Shown in pieces: positions 36,014-44,890 of a DNA stretch of 64,000 nucleotides. The position numbers and the translations under genes were made by a program. Positions within the stretch are counted from its first letter, which is position 1. Every line of letters begins with the position of its first letter. The stretch comes from Ruminococcus sp. (lineage in GTDB: Bacteria; Bacillota; Clostridia; Oscillospirales; Ruminococcaceae): contig JAJQIH010000025.1 of assembly GCA_021199305.1 (NCBI GenBank), positions 1-64,000 of the forward strand, in the 5' to 3' direction. Below the pieces are notes generated by a model, which saw only the letters and a list, made by a program, of their open reading frames with translations, ran no database searches and was not told where the DNA came from.

Positions 36014-36778
36014 TCACTTAAGCTCCTTGTAAATTTTAACTACCTCGCCCATTTTCTTGCAGGACATTTTTCCTTCAGGACATCTGCCAGTCATAACGCA
36101 GGAAGGACCAGCGTTTGAAAACAAATGCGGCGCCACGCTTTTACAAAGGCGAAGCATTTCATCAGCTACTGCTTTGATTTCCCATTGAGCACGATTACAG
36201 CAGCGGTGTTTAAAGAAATTAAACAGGCTTCTTACGTTCATAGTTACAACTATTTTAGTTTCACAAGCGTTTGGCAAAACAAATCTTGCGTCTTCATAAG
36301 CTAATTTTTTAGCCTTTTTTAAAGCTTCCGCTTCGTCCATGCCATCGGCTACCAGCTTTTTTGTATTCTCTTTGGTAAGAATGTCTGCTATCTTATTGTA
36401 GCTTTCAAGCAGTGCGTTCATCTGCTTGTCAAATTCCTCTTTTGCCTCCCCTGACTGCTCAATTGCAGGAGGAGTAATATATTCAAAGCCACCTTCATTT
36501 ACGTATCTCTGGCTCTTTTGGGAATATGAAGCAATTCTGTGACGAACAAGCTGATGAGAGCAGGCACGAGAAATTCCCTCAATTCCAAATGTAAATGAAA
36601 CGTGCTCCATTGGACTTTCGTGTCCTATGGATGCCAGCATACTTATAAAGCTTTCGGTTTTTTCCTGTGTAAGTCCTTCACGAAGAGAACCAATATCGCT
36701 GCTTGAATAGCAAAGCTTTGCTGCTGTTGCTATTGTTTTTTCAGGTTCAGGAGTATAGGTTAAAAGCGTTACCTGCAT
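36014..36778 (-). CDS. thyX: FAD-dependent thymidylate synthase
   Basis: 254 aa from the ATG at 36778, 10 nt behind AAAGGA, giving the typical start [16 protein letters not shown]; an in-frame ATG at 36805 has only a poor site. The ThyX motif [15 protein letters not shown] (about residues 77-91) binds FAD and dUMP. It methylates dUMP using methylene-THF and NADPH. First gene of the seven-gene unit down to the U32 gene, with a strong promoter overlapping an 8-bp inverted repeat. Confidence 0.95.
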   Translation of the reverse strand: MQVTLLTYTPEPEKTIATAAKLCYSSSDIGSLREGLTQEKTESFISMLASIGHESPMEHVSFTFGIEGISRACSHQLVRHRIASYSQKSQRYVNEGGFEYITPPAIEQSGEAKEEFDKQMNALLESYNKIADILTKENTKKLVADGMDEAEALKKAKKLAYEDARFVLPNACETKIVVTMNVRSLFNFFKHRCCNRAQWEIKAVADEMLRLCKSVAPHLFSNAGPSCVMTGRCPEGKMSCKKMGEVVKIYKELK

Positions 36779-36819
36779 AGAAAATTCAGTCCTTTCACAA
36801 CTCATTACATATTTCTCTT

Positions 36820-36848
36820 AGTATATCATTATTTGACACAAATGTCAA
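36820..36848 (-). promoter_or_regulatory. SigA promoter for thyX operon
   Basis: On the minus strand TTGACA (36848-36843), 17-nt spacer, TATACT (36825-36820). Confidence 0.88.
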
Positions 36849-36850
36849 AT
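36831..36850. promoter_or_regulatory. operator-like palindrome over the thyX -35
   Basis: ATTTGACA (36831-36838), CAAA, TGTCAAAT (36843-36850): a perfect 8-4-8 inverted repeat that contains the thyX -35 hexamer and covers most of the spacer. Confidence 0.55.
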
Positions 36851-36865
36851 TCGCAAGAACCAAAT

Positions 36866-36910
36866 AAAGCGAAACACAAGGTGTGTTTTTCTGGCCTTGT
36901 ATTCCGCTTT
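36866..36910. terminator. terminator after recN
   Basis: A 16-bp stem with two G-T pairs (36866-36881 with 36895-36910) lies 11 nt after the recN stop. On the minus strand it ends in CGCTTTATTTGG. It insulates recN from the thyX promoter. Confidence 0.75.
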
Positions 36911-36920
36911 TAAATTCTAG

Positions 36921-38588
36921 TTATTTTGAGCAGTTGAGCAGGTCCTCAGCGCTCTTCAGCGTCGAATCAGTAATCTTTTCGCCACTCATAATTCTTGCAA
37001 TTTCCTGCTTCCTTTGTTCAAAGTCAAGCGGTATAACGCTTGTTGTGGTTTTGTCGTCGCTCATTTTCTTTTCAATCAGAAAATGCTTGTCTGCAAACGC
37101 CGCAATCTGAGAGAGATGCGTAACGCATAGAACCTGTCGGGTTGAGGACAGCTCCTTTAGCTTTTTTCCAATTCTCTGCGCTGCTTTGCCGGAAACTCCA
37201 GTGTCAATTTCATCGAAAATTACAACTGGAATGTTATCCTTGTTTGCTGTTACGCATTTGAGTGCAAGCATAATTCGTGAAAGCTCGCCGCCGGACGCTA
37301 TTTTTGAAATTGGTTTTAAATCCTCGCCAGGGTTTACAGAAATTAAAAACTCAACCTTTTCAAGTCCTGTCGAAGTAAGGTTCCCCTTTTTAAAGTCTAC
37401 ACCGATTCTGACCTTTTCCATATTTAAAAATCGAAGCTCGTTTATTACGCTTTCGGTGAAGCTCTCGGCTGCTGCTTGTCGTTTTAATGACAGTTCTTTC
37501 GCTTTTTTGCTTACTTCTTTAAGTAAATTATTGCGATTCTCAGTAACCTTGTCAAGCTCCTCATAGCTTCCGACAAGCTCGTCGTATTCGTTTTCAAATT
37601 CATCGAGCTTATCAAGCACGTCCTTGAGTGTCGGACCGTATTTCTTTTTGATTTTAATTAAAGTATCTCGTCTTTCGCTTACTAATGCAAAACGGTTAGG
37701 GTCAATTTCAAGCTTCGACGAAAGTCGCAAAAGCTCATCTCTTATATCAGTAGCTTCAATTATAACGCTTGAGAGTCTGCTGGCTAAAGGTTCAAGATCG
37801 GAAAAGGAATCGCTGTTTGATTCAAGAATGTCGTTTACAACCTCAAGGCTTGATATAGCACCGTCGCTTGTATCGTTTCCAGAAAGCAGCTCATCGCTGC
37901 TTCTGAGCGAATTTAAAAGGCTTACTGCGTTGTCAGCTAAATTAAACTCCTTTTCAATTTCTTCGTCCTCGTTTTCGCTTTCGATTTTAACAGCGGAAAT
38001 TTCGTCGATGACGTCTTTAAGATAATCTATTCTGATACTTCTTTGCTGATTTTGCGTTGAAAGCTCTTTGATTTTTCTTGAGGTTGACTGAAGCTCCCGA
38101 AACAGCTTTTTGTATTCAGAAAGTTCTTCCTCCAGTCCGCCATATGAATCAAGTATTTCAAGGTGCTTTGAATTGTCGAGTAATATAATGCTGTCGTGCT
38201 GACCGTGAATATCGACAAGTAGTGAACCAATCTCTCTCAGAGAAGAAGCGGAAACTGCTCTGCCGTTAATTCGAGCGATGCTTTTGCCCTGTGAGGTTAT
38301 TTCACGCTCCAGAACCAGGCTGTCGTCGTCAGAGTCAATTCCAATATCGCTCAGGACTTTTTTAACGTCGTCGCCAATGTCGTCAAAGAGTGCGTTTATA
38401 AGCGCTTTGTCAGCGCCAGTTCTTACAACGTCCTTTGAAACACGCTGGCCTAAAATCGCATTTATTCCATTTATAAGAATCGACTTTCCTGCACCTGTTT
38501 CACCAGTAAAAACATTAAAGCCATTTGAAAAATCTATAGTTGCTTTTTCAATGACAACCAGATTTTCTATGTACAATTCTTTTAGCAT
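36921..38588 (-). CDS. recN: DNA repair protein RecN
   Basis: 555 aa. SMC-like ATPase: Walker A GETGAGKSILINGI near residue 30, a DIHGQHDS block, long coiled-coil arms (about residues 150-360) and the C-terminal ABC signature ASGGELSRIMLAL with Walker B VVIFDEIDTGVSG. It acts early at DNA double-strand breaks. Last gene of the asp23-recN unit. In Bacillus recN is followed by spoIVB and spo0A; here the unit ends with a terminator. Confidence 0.96.
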   Translation of the reverse strand: MLKELYIENLVVIEKATIDFSNGFNVFTGETGAGKSILINGINAILGQRVSKDVVRTGADKALINALFDDIGDDVKKVLSDIGIDSDDDSLVLEREITSQGKSIARINGRAVSASSLREIGSLLVDIHGQHDSIILLDNSKHLEILDSYGGLEEELSEYKKLFRELQSTSRKIKELSTQNQQRSIRIDYLKDVIDEISAVKIESENEDEEIEKEFNLADNAVSLLNSLRSSDELLSGNDTSDGAISSLEVVNDILESNSDSFSDLEPLASRLSSVIIEATDIRDELLRLSSKLEIDPNRFALVSERRDTLIKIKKKYGPTLKDVLDKLDEFENEYDELVGSYEELDKVTENRNNLLKEVSKKAKELSLKRQAAAESFTESVINELRFLNMEKVRIGVDFKKGNLTSTGLEKVEFLISVNPGEDLKPISKIASGGELSRIMLALKCVTANKDNIPVVIFDEIDTGVSGKAAQRIGKKLKELSSTRQVLCVTHLSQIAAFADKHFLIEKKMSDDKTTTSVIPLDFEQRKQEIARIMSGEKITDSTLKSAEDLLNCSK

Positions 38589-38592
38589 TATA

Positions 38593-39054
38593 TCACCCTA
38601 ACAAATGTCTGAGCTTATTTACAAGCTCAATTGCAGATTGTTCACTTTTAAGCACAACAAAAATAGTATCGTCACCTGCTATTGTTCCAACTACCCTTTC
38701 AAAGTTTGCGTTGTCAAGCTTCGCACAAACTGCCTGTGCCATACCAGTATAGCATTTGATTACTACTGTATTTATAGCAAAGTCAACAGAAATGACAGCC
38801 TGTGGGAAAATTTCCATTAAAAGCTCAAGCGGCGATTTTCCCTTCTCTTTCAGGCTTGCTGGTATATCGTAGTGATAGCCGTTTTTGGCGTCGTTAACTT
38901 TTATAAGGGATAAATCCTTTATATCTCTTGAAATTGTTGCCTGTGCTGCATTAAAGCCGTATTCAGAAAGCTTTGTTAAAAGCTCCTCCTGATCCCTTAC
39001 AACATTTTCAGATATTATTTTGAGAATAGCGTTTTGCCGCTCGGATTTTGACAT
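38593..39054 (-). CDS. argR: arginine repressor ArgR/AhrC
   Basis: 153 aa. N-terminal winged helix (ERQNAILKIISENVVRDQEEL, then QATISRDIKDLSLIKV) and the C-terminal oligomerisation and arginine-binding domain with VVGTIAGDDTIFVV. Controls arginine biosynthesis and catabolism genes. Placed between nadK and recN as in Bacillus (ahrC-recN); 4 nt before recN. Confidence 0.94.
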   Translation of the reverse strand: MSKSERQNAILKIISENVVRDQEELLTKLSEYGFNAAQATISRDIKDLSLIKVNDAKNGYHYDIPASLKEKGKSPLELLMEIFPQAVISVDFAINTVVIKCYTGMAQAVCAKLDNANFERVVGTIAGDDTIFVVLKSEQSAIELVNKLRHLLG

Positions 39055-39055
39055 T

Positions 39056-39937
39056 TTATTCTTCCTCCCAGACAGGCTTCAGCGGTTTCATAAGCTTGTT
39101 AGTGACTGATTTAAAGAAGCTTCCGCCTTTAATGTCAATAAGCTCAATATAGTGGTCAGATAAAGAAATTTCAACGCTGTCGCTTGAAGCAATACCTTTA
39201 AGCTCATTTCCGTCAGCCGTCAGGTTAAATACTCCCTCGCAGCTGCTTGCTGGTACAAAGTGAACGGTAAGCTTTGTGTTCTTTGAAAATATTATAGTTC
39301 TCGATAAAAGCGTATGAGGACAGATAGGCGTAAACTCAAAGCATTCCATATCAGGCTCAATAATAGGACCTCCGGCTGAAAGCGAATAAGCAGTAGCGCC
39401 AGTTGGCGTTGAAAAAATAACTCCGTCAGCTCTGATGTGTGAAACGGGAATGCTGTTTTTGTTTATAATAAAATCGGCAATCTGAGAATTGTGAGGTTTT
39501 GAAATTACAACGTCGTTAAGAACTGTATAGCTTTCGGATTTTCCGCCTCTGTTGACGGTTACGTTCAGCATCATTCTTTTTTCGGTAGAATAGTTTTTCG
39601 TCAGCAGATTTTCTAAAAGTGGGATTTCGTCATGCTCTAGGTTTGCCATAAAGCCTAGCCTTCCGCAATTTATTCCTAAAAGCTTTTTCTTGTGTAAATA
39701 TGCAGTTCCTGATGCTGAGAGAATCGTTCCATCGCCGCCTACAGCAATAATAACGTCACAGCTTTTAGCGCAGGCTTCTTCATTGTCAAAGATAACATAC
39801 TCGAGCGTTGAAAACTCGGATTTATAAAGCTCTGACATAAAGACGGTTACTCCTCTTGAATTAAAAAATTCACAAACGGAGATTACAGTATCATAGCAAT
39901 TATTCTTGTCAAGATTAGGCATTATAAACACGTTCAT
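39056..39937 (-). CDS. nadK: NAD kinase
   Basis: 293 aa. Contains the NAD-kinase signature GGDGTILSAS near residue 68, GRLGFMANL and TGATAYSLSAGGPIIEP. Phosphorylates NAD+ to NADP+. 1 nt before argR; between tlyA and argR, a typical clostridial position. Confidence 0.95.
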   Translation of the reverse strand: MNVFIMPNLDKNNCYDTVISVCEFFNSRGVTVFMSELYKSEFSTLEYVIFDNEEACAKSCDVIIAVGGDGTILSASGTAYLHKKKLLGINCGRLGFMANLEHDEIPLLENLLTKNYSTEKRMMLNVTVNRGGKSESYTVLNDVVISKPHNSQIADFIINKNSIPVSHIRADGVIFSTPTGATAYSLSAGGPIIEPDMECFEFTPICPHTLLSRTIIFSKNTKLTVHFVPASSCEGVFNLTADGNELKGIASSDSVEISLSDHYIELIDIKGGSFFKSVTNKLMKPLKPVWEEE

Positions 39938-39965
39938 AATTGTAAACCCTCCTGTTAAATGAGCT

Positions 39966-40757
39966 TTATTTTAAGCTTTCAAAAGCTTCAAGAACCTTTC
40001 CTTCGATGTCAATAGCTTGTCCTATGCCGCTAGTTTTAAGATGTAAGAGATATTCTATATTTCCGTCGCCGCCTTTGATTGGCGAACAGGTTAATCCGCA
40101 AACAGCAAGTTCGGCTGCTACGCACTCATTACAAATCTTTGTAAGCGAAAATATGTGGTCCTTTTTATTTTTGACAATTCCCTTTTTATTTAATGCGCTT
40201 TTTCCAGCTTCAAATTGCGGCTTTACAAGAATAACCGCCTCGCCGCTTTCGGATAATATGCTTTTTATTGGCTTCAGAGCAAAGCCGACTGATATAAACG
40301 ATAGGTCAGCGCAAACAAAATCTATTCTTTCGTCAAAGAAATTGCTGTCAATATCCTTTACGTTTACGCCCTCTATATTTACAACTCTTTTATCCTGTAA
40401 AAGCTTATTGTCAAGCTGACCCTTTCCGACGTCAACAGCATACACTTTCTTTGCTCCGTTTTGAAGAAGGCAGTCGGTAAATCCGCCAGTTGAAGCTCCT
40501 AAATCTGCACAGACAAGTCCTTCTGATTTCAGGCCAAAGCTGTCGACTGCTGCTTTTAGCTTGTACCCTCCCCGACCGACAAATTGCGGTTCTTTTGAGG
40601 TAACGACAATTTTATCATTTTCGTCAACCAAGAGAGAGGGTTTTAAAGCTGGCTTTTCGTTTACAAGCACTTCACTTGCTTCAATAGCTCTTTGCGAATA
40701 GGTTCGGCTTTTAAAATATCCGTTTAAGGTAAGAAAAACGTCAAGCCTTGTTTTCAT
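39966..40757 (-). CDS. tlyA: TlyA family rRNA 2-prime-O-methyltransferase
   Basis: 263 aa. N-terminal S4 domain (MKTRLDVFLTLNGY ... RAIEASEVLVNEKPA) and FtsJ-like SAM methyltransferase with VGRGGYKLKAAVDSF, CADLGASTGGFTDCLLQNGA and a VKPQFEAGK block. TlyA methylates 16S and/or 23S rRNA; Bacillus homologue YqxC sits in the same operon. Its start overlaps the end of dxs by 17 nt. Confidence 0.93.
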   Translation of the reverse strand: MKTRLDVFLTLNGYFKSRTYSQRAIEASEVLVNEKPALKPSLLVDENDKIVVTSKEPQFVGRGGYKLKAAVDSFGLKSEGLVCADLGASTGGFTDCLLQNGAKKVYAVDVGKGQLDNKLLQDKRVVNIEGVNVKDIDSNFFDERIDFVCADLSFISVGFALKPIKSILSESGEAVILVKPQFEAGKSALNKKGIVKNKKDHIFSLTKICNECVAAELAVCGLTCSPIKGGDGNIEYLLHLKTSGIGQAIDIEGKVLEAFESLK

Positions 40758-42603
40758 AGAAATCCGCCTTTATCGTTTCATAAATTTTGTCGCTGGAAAG
40801 TCCTGTTGATTGAAGCGCTCTTGAAACGGACGACTGTTTGACAAAATCAGTGATAGCGTGCGCCTTTATATCAGAGTTTATTGAGCAAAGCTTTTGAGAA
40901 ATTGAGCCGTTTAAAATGCTCTCCTCGAAGAAATAAACAGTTTCGTATTGTGAAATTATATCCAGAACCTGCTCCTTGATTGGAAAAATCTGAACAAGCT
41001 TTAAAATGTCGGTTTTTATGCCGTCTGCTATAAGCTTATCGCTTGCCTTTAAAGCCTCGTTATATAAGCGTCCGTAAGTTATTATAAGCGTTTTACCGCC
41101 ATTTTTTACAGTTTTAAATGTGGTAGACACATATTCATTAGTATCCCTTGATTCGTCCTTGCCGCGAGGATACCTGACGCACACAAGACCACTATCACTG
41201 TTTATTGCCTTCTCAACGCATTTTCTGAGCTCGCTATAATTGCCTGGCGAATAGATCGTGACGTCTGGAATTGACGTTAAATAGGAAACGTCAAATATTC
41301 CTTGATGAGTTTCGCCGTCCTCGCCGACAATTCCCGCTCTGTCAACGCCAATAATTGCGTGAGTTTTTGTAATTGCAAGGTCATGAATCAGCTGGTCGTA
41401 GCCACGCTGTAAAAAGGTTGAATAAACTGCAAATACAGGTATCATTCCTGCGTTTGAAAGACCTGCTGCGAAGGTTACTGCGTGCTGTTCGGCTATACCA
41501 ACGTCAAAAAATCTCTTGGGAAATCTTCTTGCAAATTTATCAAGTCCGGTTCCATACTTCATAGCGGCGGTAATAGCGCAGATTTTATTATTTTTAGAAG
41601 CTAGACGAGTTACGGTTTCACCAAATACAGCAGAAAAGCTGTCAGAAGGAACAACATCAGGGTTGCCAGTTTCCAGATCGAATGCGCTTACGCCGTGATA
41701 ACCGCCAGGATTTTTTTCAGCAGGCTGATAGCCTTTTCCCTTTATAGTATTGACGTGAACAACAACAGGACCGCCGATTGATTTTGCGGCTTGTAAAGCA
41801 AATTCAACCTCTTCAACATTATGTCCGTTGACAGGTCCTACAAATTTAAAGCCTAAATCCTCAAAAAGAGTAGGCATATTGTTTTTTAAAACCATATTCT
41901 TTACTGTGTTCTTTGATGCCTTAATAGTCCTCTTCAAAGGAGTTCCGAACACAGGCGTTTTATCAAGTAGTTTTTCAACAGCGCCCTTTGTCTTCAGGTA
42001 TTGCTGCTTTGTTCTTAAAGTCGACAGATACTTTGCAAGTCCGCCGACGTTTTTTGAAATTGACATCTCGTTATGGTTTATGATAACGATTATATTAGTG
42101 TCACTTTTCCCAGCATTATTAAGTCCTTCAAAAAACTCGCCTCCTGTAGCCGCTCCGTCGCCCAAAACTGCTACAGCGTAGTTATTCAGCCCCTTTAGCT
42201 TGAAGGCATAAGAATATCCAAGCGCTGCTGAAACGGAGGTCGAGCTATGGCCGGAAATAAAAGCGTCATGCTCAGATTCTTCAGGACGACAAAATCCCGA
42301 CAAGCCGTTCTCCTGGCGCAGAGTTTTAAAGCTTTGGTATCTGCCAGTTAAAAGCTTATGATTATATGACTGATGTCCAACGTCCCAGATGATTTTATCA
42401 TTTGGCGAGTCGAACGCTCTGTGTATTGCTATAGTAAGTTCAACAGTACCGAGATTAGAGGCTAAATGTCCGCCGTTTGCAGATACTGTTTTTATAAGCA
42501 CCTCACGCATCTGACGAGCCAGCTCGTCGCATTGCTCATAATTTAACTTTTTTAAATCGCCTGGAAGATTAAGCCTTTCAAGCATATTATCGTTATCTAT
42601 CAT
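40741..42603 (-). CDS. dxs: 1-deoxy-D-xylulose-5-phosphate synthase
   Basis: 620 aa. Thiamine-diphosphate domain with VLGDGAATGGEFFEGLNNAG (GDG...N motif), WDVGHQSYNHKLLTGR, and the pyrimidine domain with FDVGIAEQHAVTFAAGL and DRAGIVGEDGETHQG. Condenses pyruvate and glyceraldehyde-3-phosphate, first step of the MEP pathway. Directly downstream of ispA (18 nt), so isoprenoid precursor supply and chain elongation are co-expressed. Confidence 0.96.
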   Translation of the reverse strand: MIDNDNMLERLNLPGDLKKLNYEQCDELARQMREVLIKTVSANGGHLASNLGTVELTIAIHRAFDSPNDKIIWDVGHQSYNHKLLTGRYQSFKTLRQENGLSGFCRPEESEHDAFISGHSSTSVSAALGYSYAFKLKGLNNYAVAVLGDGAATGGEFFEGLNNAGKSDTNIIVIINHNEMSISKNVGGLAKYLSTLRTKQQYLKTKGAVEKLLDKTPVFGTPLKRTIKASKNTVKNMVLKNNMPTLFEDLGFKFVGPVNGHNVEEVEFALQAAKSIGGPVVVHVNTIKGKGYQPAEKNPGGYHGVSAFDLETGNPDVVPSDSFSAVFGETVTRLASKNNKICAITAAMKYGTGLDKFARRFPKRFFDVGIAEQHAVTFAAGLSNAGMIPVFAVYSTFLQRGYDQLIHDLAITKTHAIIGVDRAGIVGEDGETHQGIFDVSYLTSIPDVTIYSPGNYSELRKCVEKAINSDSGLVCVRYPRGKDESRDTNEYVSTTFKTVKNGGKTLIITYGRLYNEALKASDKLIADGIKTDILKLVQIFPIKEQVLDIISQYETVYFFEESILNGSISQKLCSINSDIKAHAITDFVKQSSVSRALQSTGLSSDKIYETIKADFYENKA

Positions 42604-42621
42604 TTTAACATTCCCTGATTT

Positions 42622-43500
42622 TTAATTTTGTCTTATCAAAAGTTCGCTTGTAAGCTCTTTTAAATCTTCGGCATTTTCAAAATTGTCAAGCGCATCGAGT
42701 GCCGCTTGTGTATACTCCTTTGCAAGCTCCTTAGCTTTTTGCAATCCATAAAGAGATACAAATGTAGTTTTGTTATTTTCGCTGTCGCTGCCTATCGGCT
42801 TCCCGAGCGTTTCAAAGTTTCCCTCAACGTCTAAAATATCATCGACAATCTGAAAAGCAAGTCCTAAATTGTAGGCGTATTCTCTAGCGTTCTGACGCTT
42901 TTCATCACAGCCCGCAAGCACGCAACCCATTTCACAAGCGGCGCTTATCAGCGCACCTGTCTTTTTGCTTTGAAGCTCCTTTAAAACCTCGAGTGGTATT
43001 TGCTTGTTTTCGCTTTCAATATCAATTATCTGACCGCCTACCATACCATAAGAGCCGGATGCGGCAGATAAAATTCCGACAAGTGTAATTGCTGTTTTGC
43101 TGTCAATTACACACTCCTGCGCTGCATCATAAATTCTTTCAAATGCGGTAAAGGTTAAAGCGTCTCCTGCGAGCAGCGCAGTAGCTTCGCCGAATTGCTT
43201 GTGGCAGGAAGGCTTTCCACGTCTGTAATCGTCGTTATCCATGCAAGGCAAATCGTCGTGAATAAGCGAGAAAGAATGAATCATTTCAATTGAAGTGGAC
43301 ACATCTATAAAGCTGTCGCTATCGGCATTACAAGCTTCGCAAAACAGCAGTATTAGAAGCGGGCGAATACGCTTTCCGCCTGCTGTTACGGAATATTCTT
43401 CGGCTGAAAGTACACTTTTTATAAGATCAGGCTTTTGAGCAAAATAAGACTTTAATGAAGCGTTGATTTTGTTGATTTTCTGAGTAACATTAGCGTTCAT
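42622..43500 (-). CDS. ispA: polyprenyl (farnesyl/geranyl) diphosphate synthase
   Basis: 292 aa. First Asp-rich motif DDLPCMDNDDYRRGK near residue 83, second DDILD in AFQIVDDILDVEG, and the GGKRIRPLL start block. The spacing DD-x2-4-D with the extra two residues is of the bacterial FPP synthase type. Overlaps the xseB stop by 4 nt. Confidence 0.93.
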   Translation of the reverse strand: MNANVTQKINKINASLKSYFAQKPDLIKSVLSAEEYSVTAGGKRIRPLLILLFCEACNADSDSFIDVSTSIEMIHSFSLIHDDLPCMDNDDYRRGKPSCHKQFGEATALLAGDALTFTAFERIYDAAQECVIDSKTAITLVGILSAASGSYGMVGGQIIDIESENKQIPLEVLKELQSKKTGALISAACEMGCVLAGCDEKRQNAREYAYNLGLAFQIVDDILDVEGNFETLGKPIGSDSENNKTTFVSLYGLQKAKELAKEYTQAALDALDNFENAEDLKELTSELLIRQN

Positions 43501-43685
43501 TCGTCTGTCTCACCGCCGTCGATTTTAGTAATTTCAAGCTTAGCTTCGTCTAATGCAGTTTTGCATTCGCTGGCTAAAGTTACGCCCTTTTTATATAAGT
43601 CAAGAGATTCGTTTAAATTAAGCTCCCCTGTTTCTAAAGTCTTTACGATTTTTTCAAGCTCAGAAATATTTTTTTCAAAATCCAT
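43497..43685 (-). CDS. xseB: exodeoxyribonuclease VII small subunit
   Basis: 62 aa from the ATG at 43685; the longer in-frame extension runs into xseA and has no ribosome site. Helical hairpin with FEKNISELEKIVKTLETGELNL and YKKGVTLASECKTAL, the XseB signature. Pairs with XseA. Stop overlaps ispA start. Confidence 0.92.
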   Translation of the reverse strand: MDFEKNISELEKIVKTLETGELNLNESLDLYKKGVTLASECKTALDEAKLEITKIDGGETDE

Positions 43686-43708
43686 TATAACACTTCTTTC
43701 TTCTGAAT

Positions 43709-44890
43709 TTAAAGTACCTTTGCTTTTACCTCGCCGTTTGAAAAGGTAATGTCGACTATGTCGTCGCTCGAAACACATTCTGAATCGTTTACAACCTTAC
43801 CGTCCTTTAAAACAATAGAATACCCTCTTAGCAAAACATTCAGCGGACTTAAGGCTTCAAGCCGAGCGGCAAGATTTGTAAGCTGTGAGGACTTATTGTT
43901 AAAGCGGTTATCAGCGGCGAGAGAAAGCCGCTTACTAAGCGAAAGATATTTATTCATTGTAATTTCGTACTGCTTCATCGGTGAAAGCAAGGCGCATTGC
44001 TGTGAAAGCATCTTGATCTTGTCTGAAAGCTTACTAAGATAAAAGTTTTCAGCTGTATTCAGCCTTTTGCGAAGTACTTCTGTTTTAGTATATAACTCAG
44101 ATATATCAGGTACGGCAATCTCAGCTGCAGCAGATGGGGTTGGCGCGCGATAATCAGCAGTCATATCGCAAATTGTAAAATCAGTTTCATGTCCGACAGC
44201 GCTTATGCAAGGGGTTTTAAGATTAAAAACAGCGTCTGCGACCTCCTCGCTGTCAAAGCAGGATAAATCTTCATTTGAGCCGCCGCCTCGTGCAATAATT
44301 ATTGTATCAACGCCAAAGCTATCAGCAGCCTTTAATGCCAAAGATACCGACCTTGCGGCTTGTGAACCCTGAACGGTTGCATGAAAGAGATAAATTTTCA
44401 CTAAAGGATAACGTCTTCCTGTTACGTTTAAAATATCCTGCAAAGCAGCCGACGTTTCAGAAGCTACAATTCCAATCGACTTTGGCGAGTGAGGAATCGC
44501 TCTTTTGTTTTCAATTTTAAAGTATCCTTTTTTGGAAAGCTTATCTTTGAGCTCTTCAAGGCGCCTGGTATAGCCGCCTTCGCCGACAGGCATAACTTCA
44601 CGAACAATTATCTGATATGAGCCGTCACGTTCATACACATCGATTTCGCCATAAACAACAACCATAGTGCCGTCAGAAAGCGAAACCTTTAAATTGCGAG
44701 CGTTACCTGCGAACATTACGCATCGGATAAGCGACTGCTCGTCCTTTAGCGAAAAATATATGTGACCGCTTGTTGTTTGTCTGTAATTTGAAATTTCTCC
44801 CTTAACAGAAAGACCTCTGAGCTTTAAATCGCTTTTAATTTTGCTGGAAATATATCTGTTAATCTGAGAAACTGTAAGAATAGACGCCAT
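43709..44890 (-). CDS. xseA: exodeoxyribonuclease VII large subunit
   Basis: 393 aa. N-terminal OB fold (LTVSQINRYISSKIKSDLKLRGLSVKGEISN), catalytic domain with SETSAALQDILNV, ARGGGSNEDLSCFDSEEVADAV and HETDFTICDMTADYRAPTPSAAAE, then coiled-coil and C-terminus RGYSIVLKDGKVV. Degrades single-stranded DNA. Starts at the base next to the M22 gene stop. Confidence 0.95.
   Translation of the reverse strand: MASILTVSQINRYISSKIKSDLKLRGLSVKGEISNYRQTTSGHIYFSLKDEQSLIRCVMFAGNARNLKVSLSDGTMVVVYGEIDVYERDGSYQIIVREVMPVGEGGYTRRLEELKDKLSKKGYFKIENKRAIPHSPKSIGIVASETSAALQDILNVTGRRYPLVKIYLFHATVQGSQAARSVSLALKAADSFGVDTIIIARGGGSNEDLSCFDSEEVADAVFNLKTPCISAVGHETDFTICDMTADYRAPTPSAAAEIAVPDISELYTKTEVLRKRLNTAENFYLSKLSDKIKMLSQQCALLSPMKQYEITMNKYLSLSKRLSLAADNRFNNKSSQLTNLAARLEALSPLNVLLRGYSIVLKDGKVVNDSECVSSDDIVDITFSNGEVKAKVL

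Noticed and set aside
37624..38025. 133-aa open frame antisense to recN
   Set aside because: Lies wholly inside recN on the opposite strand, Ser/Leu-rich mirror composition, no ribosome site; a shadow frame. The same applies to other long antisense frames such as 54804-55205 in atpD and 27632-28024 in mutS2.
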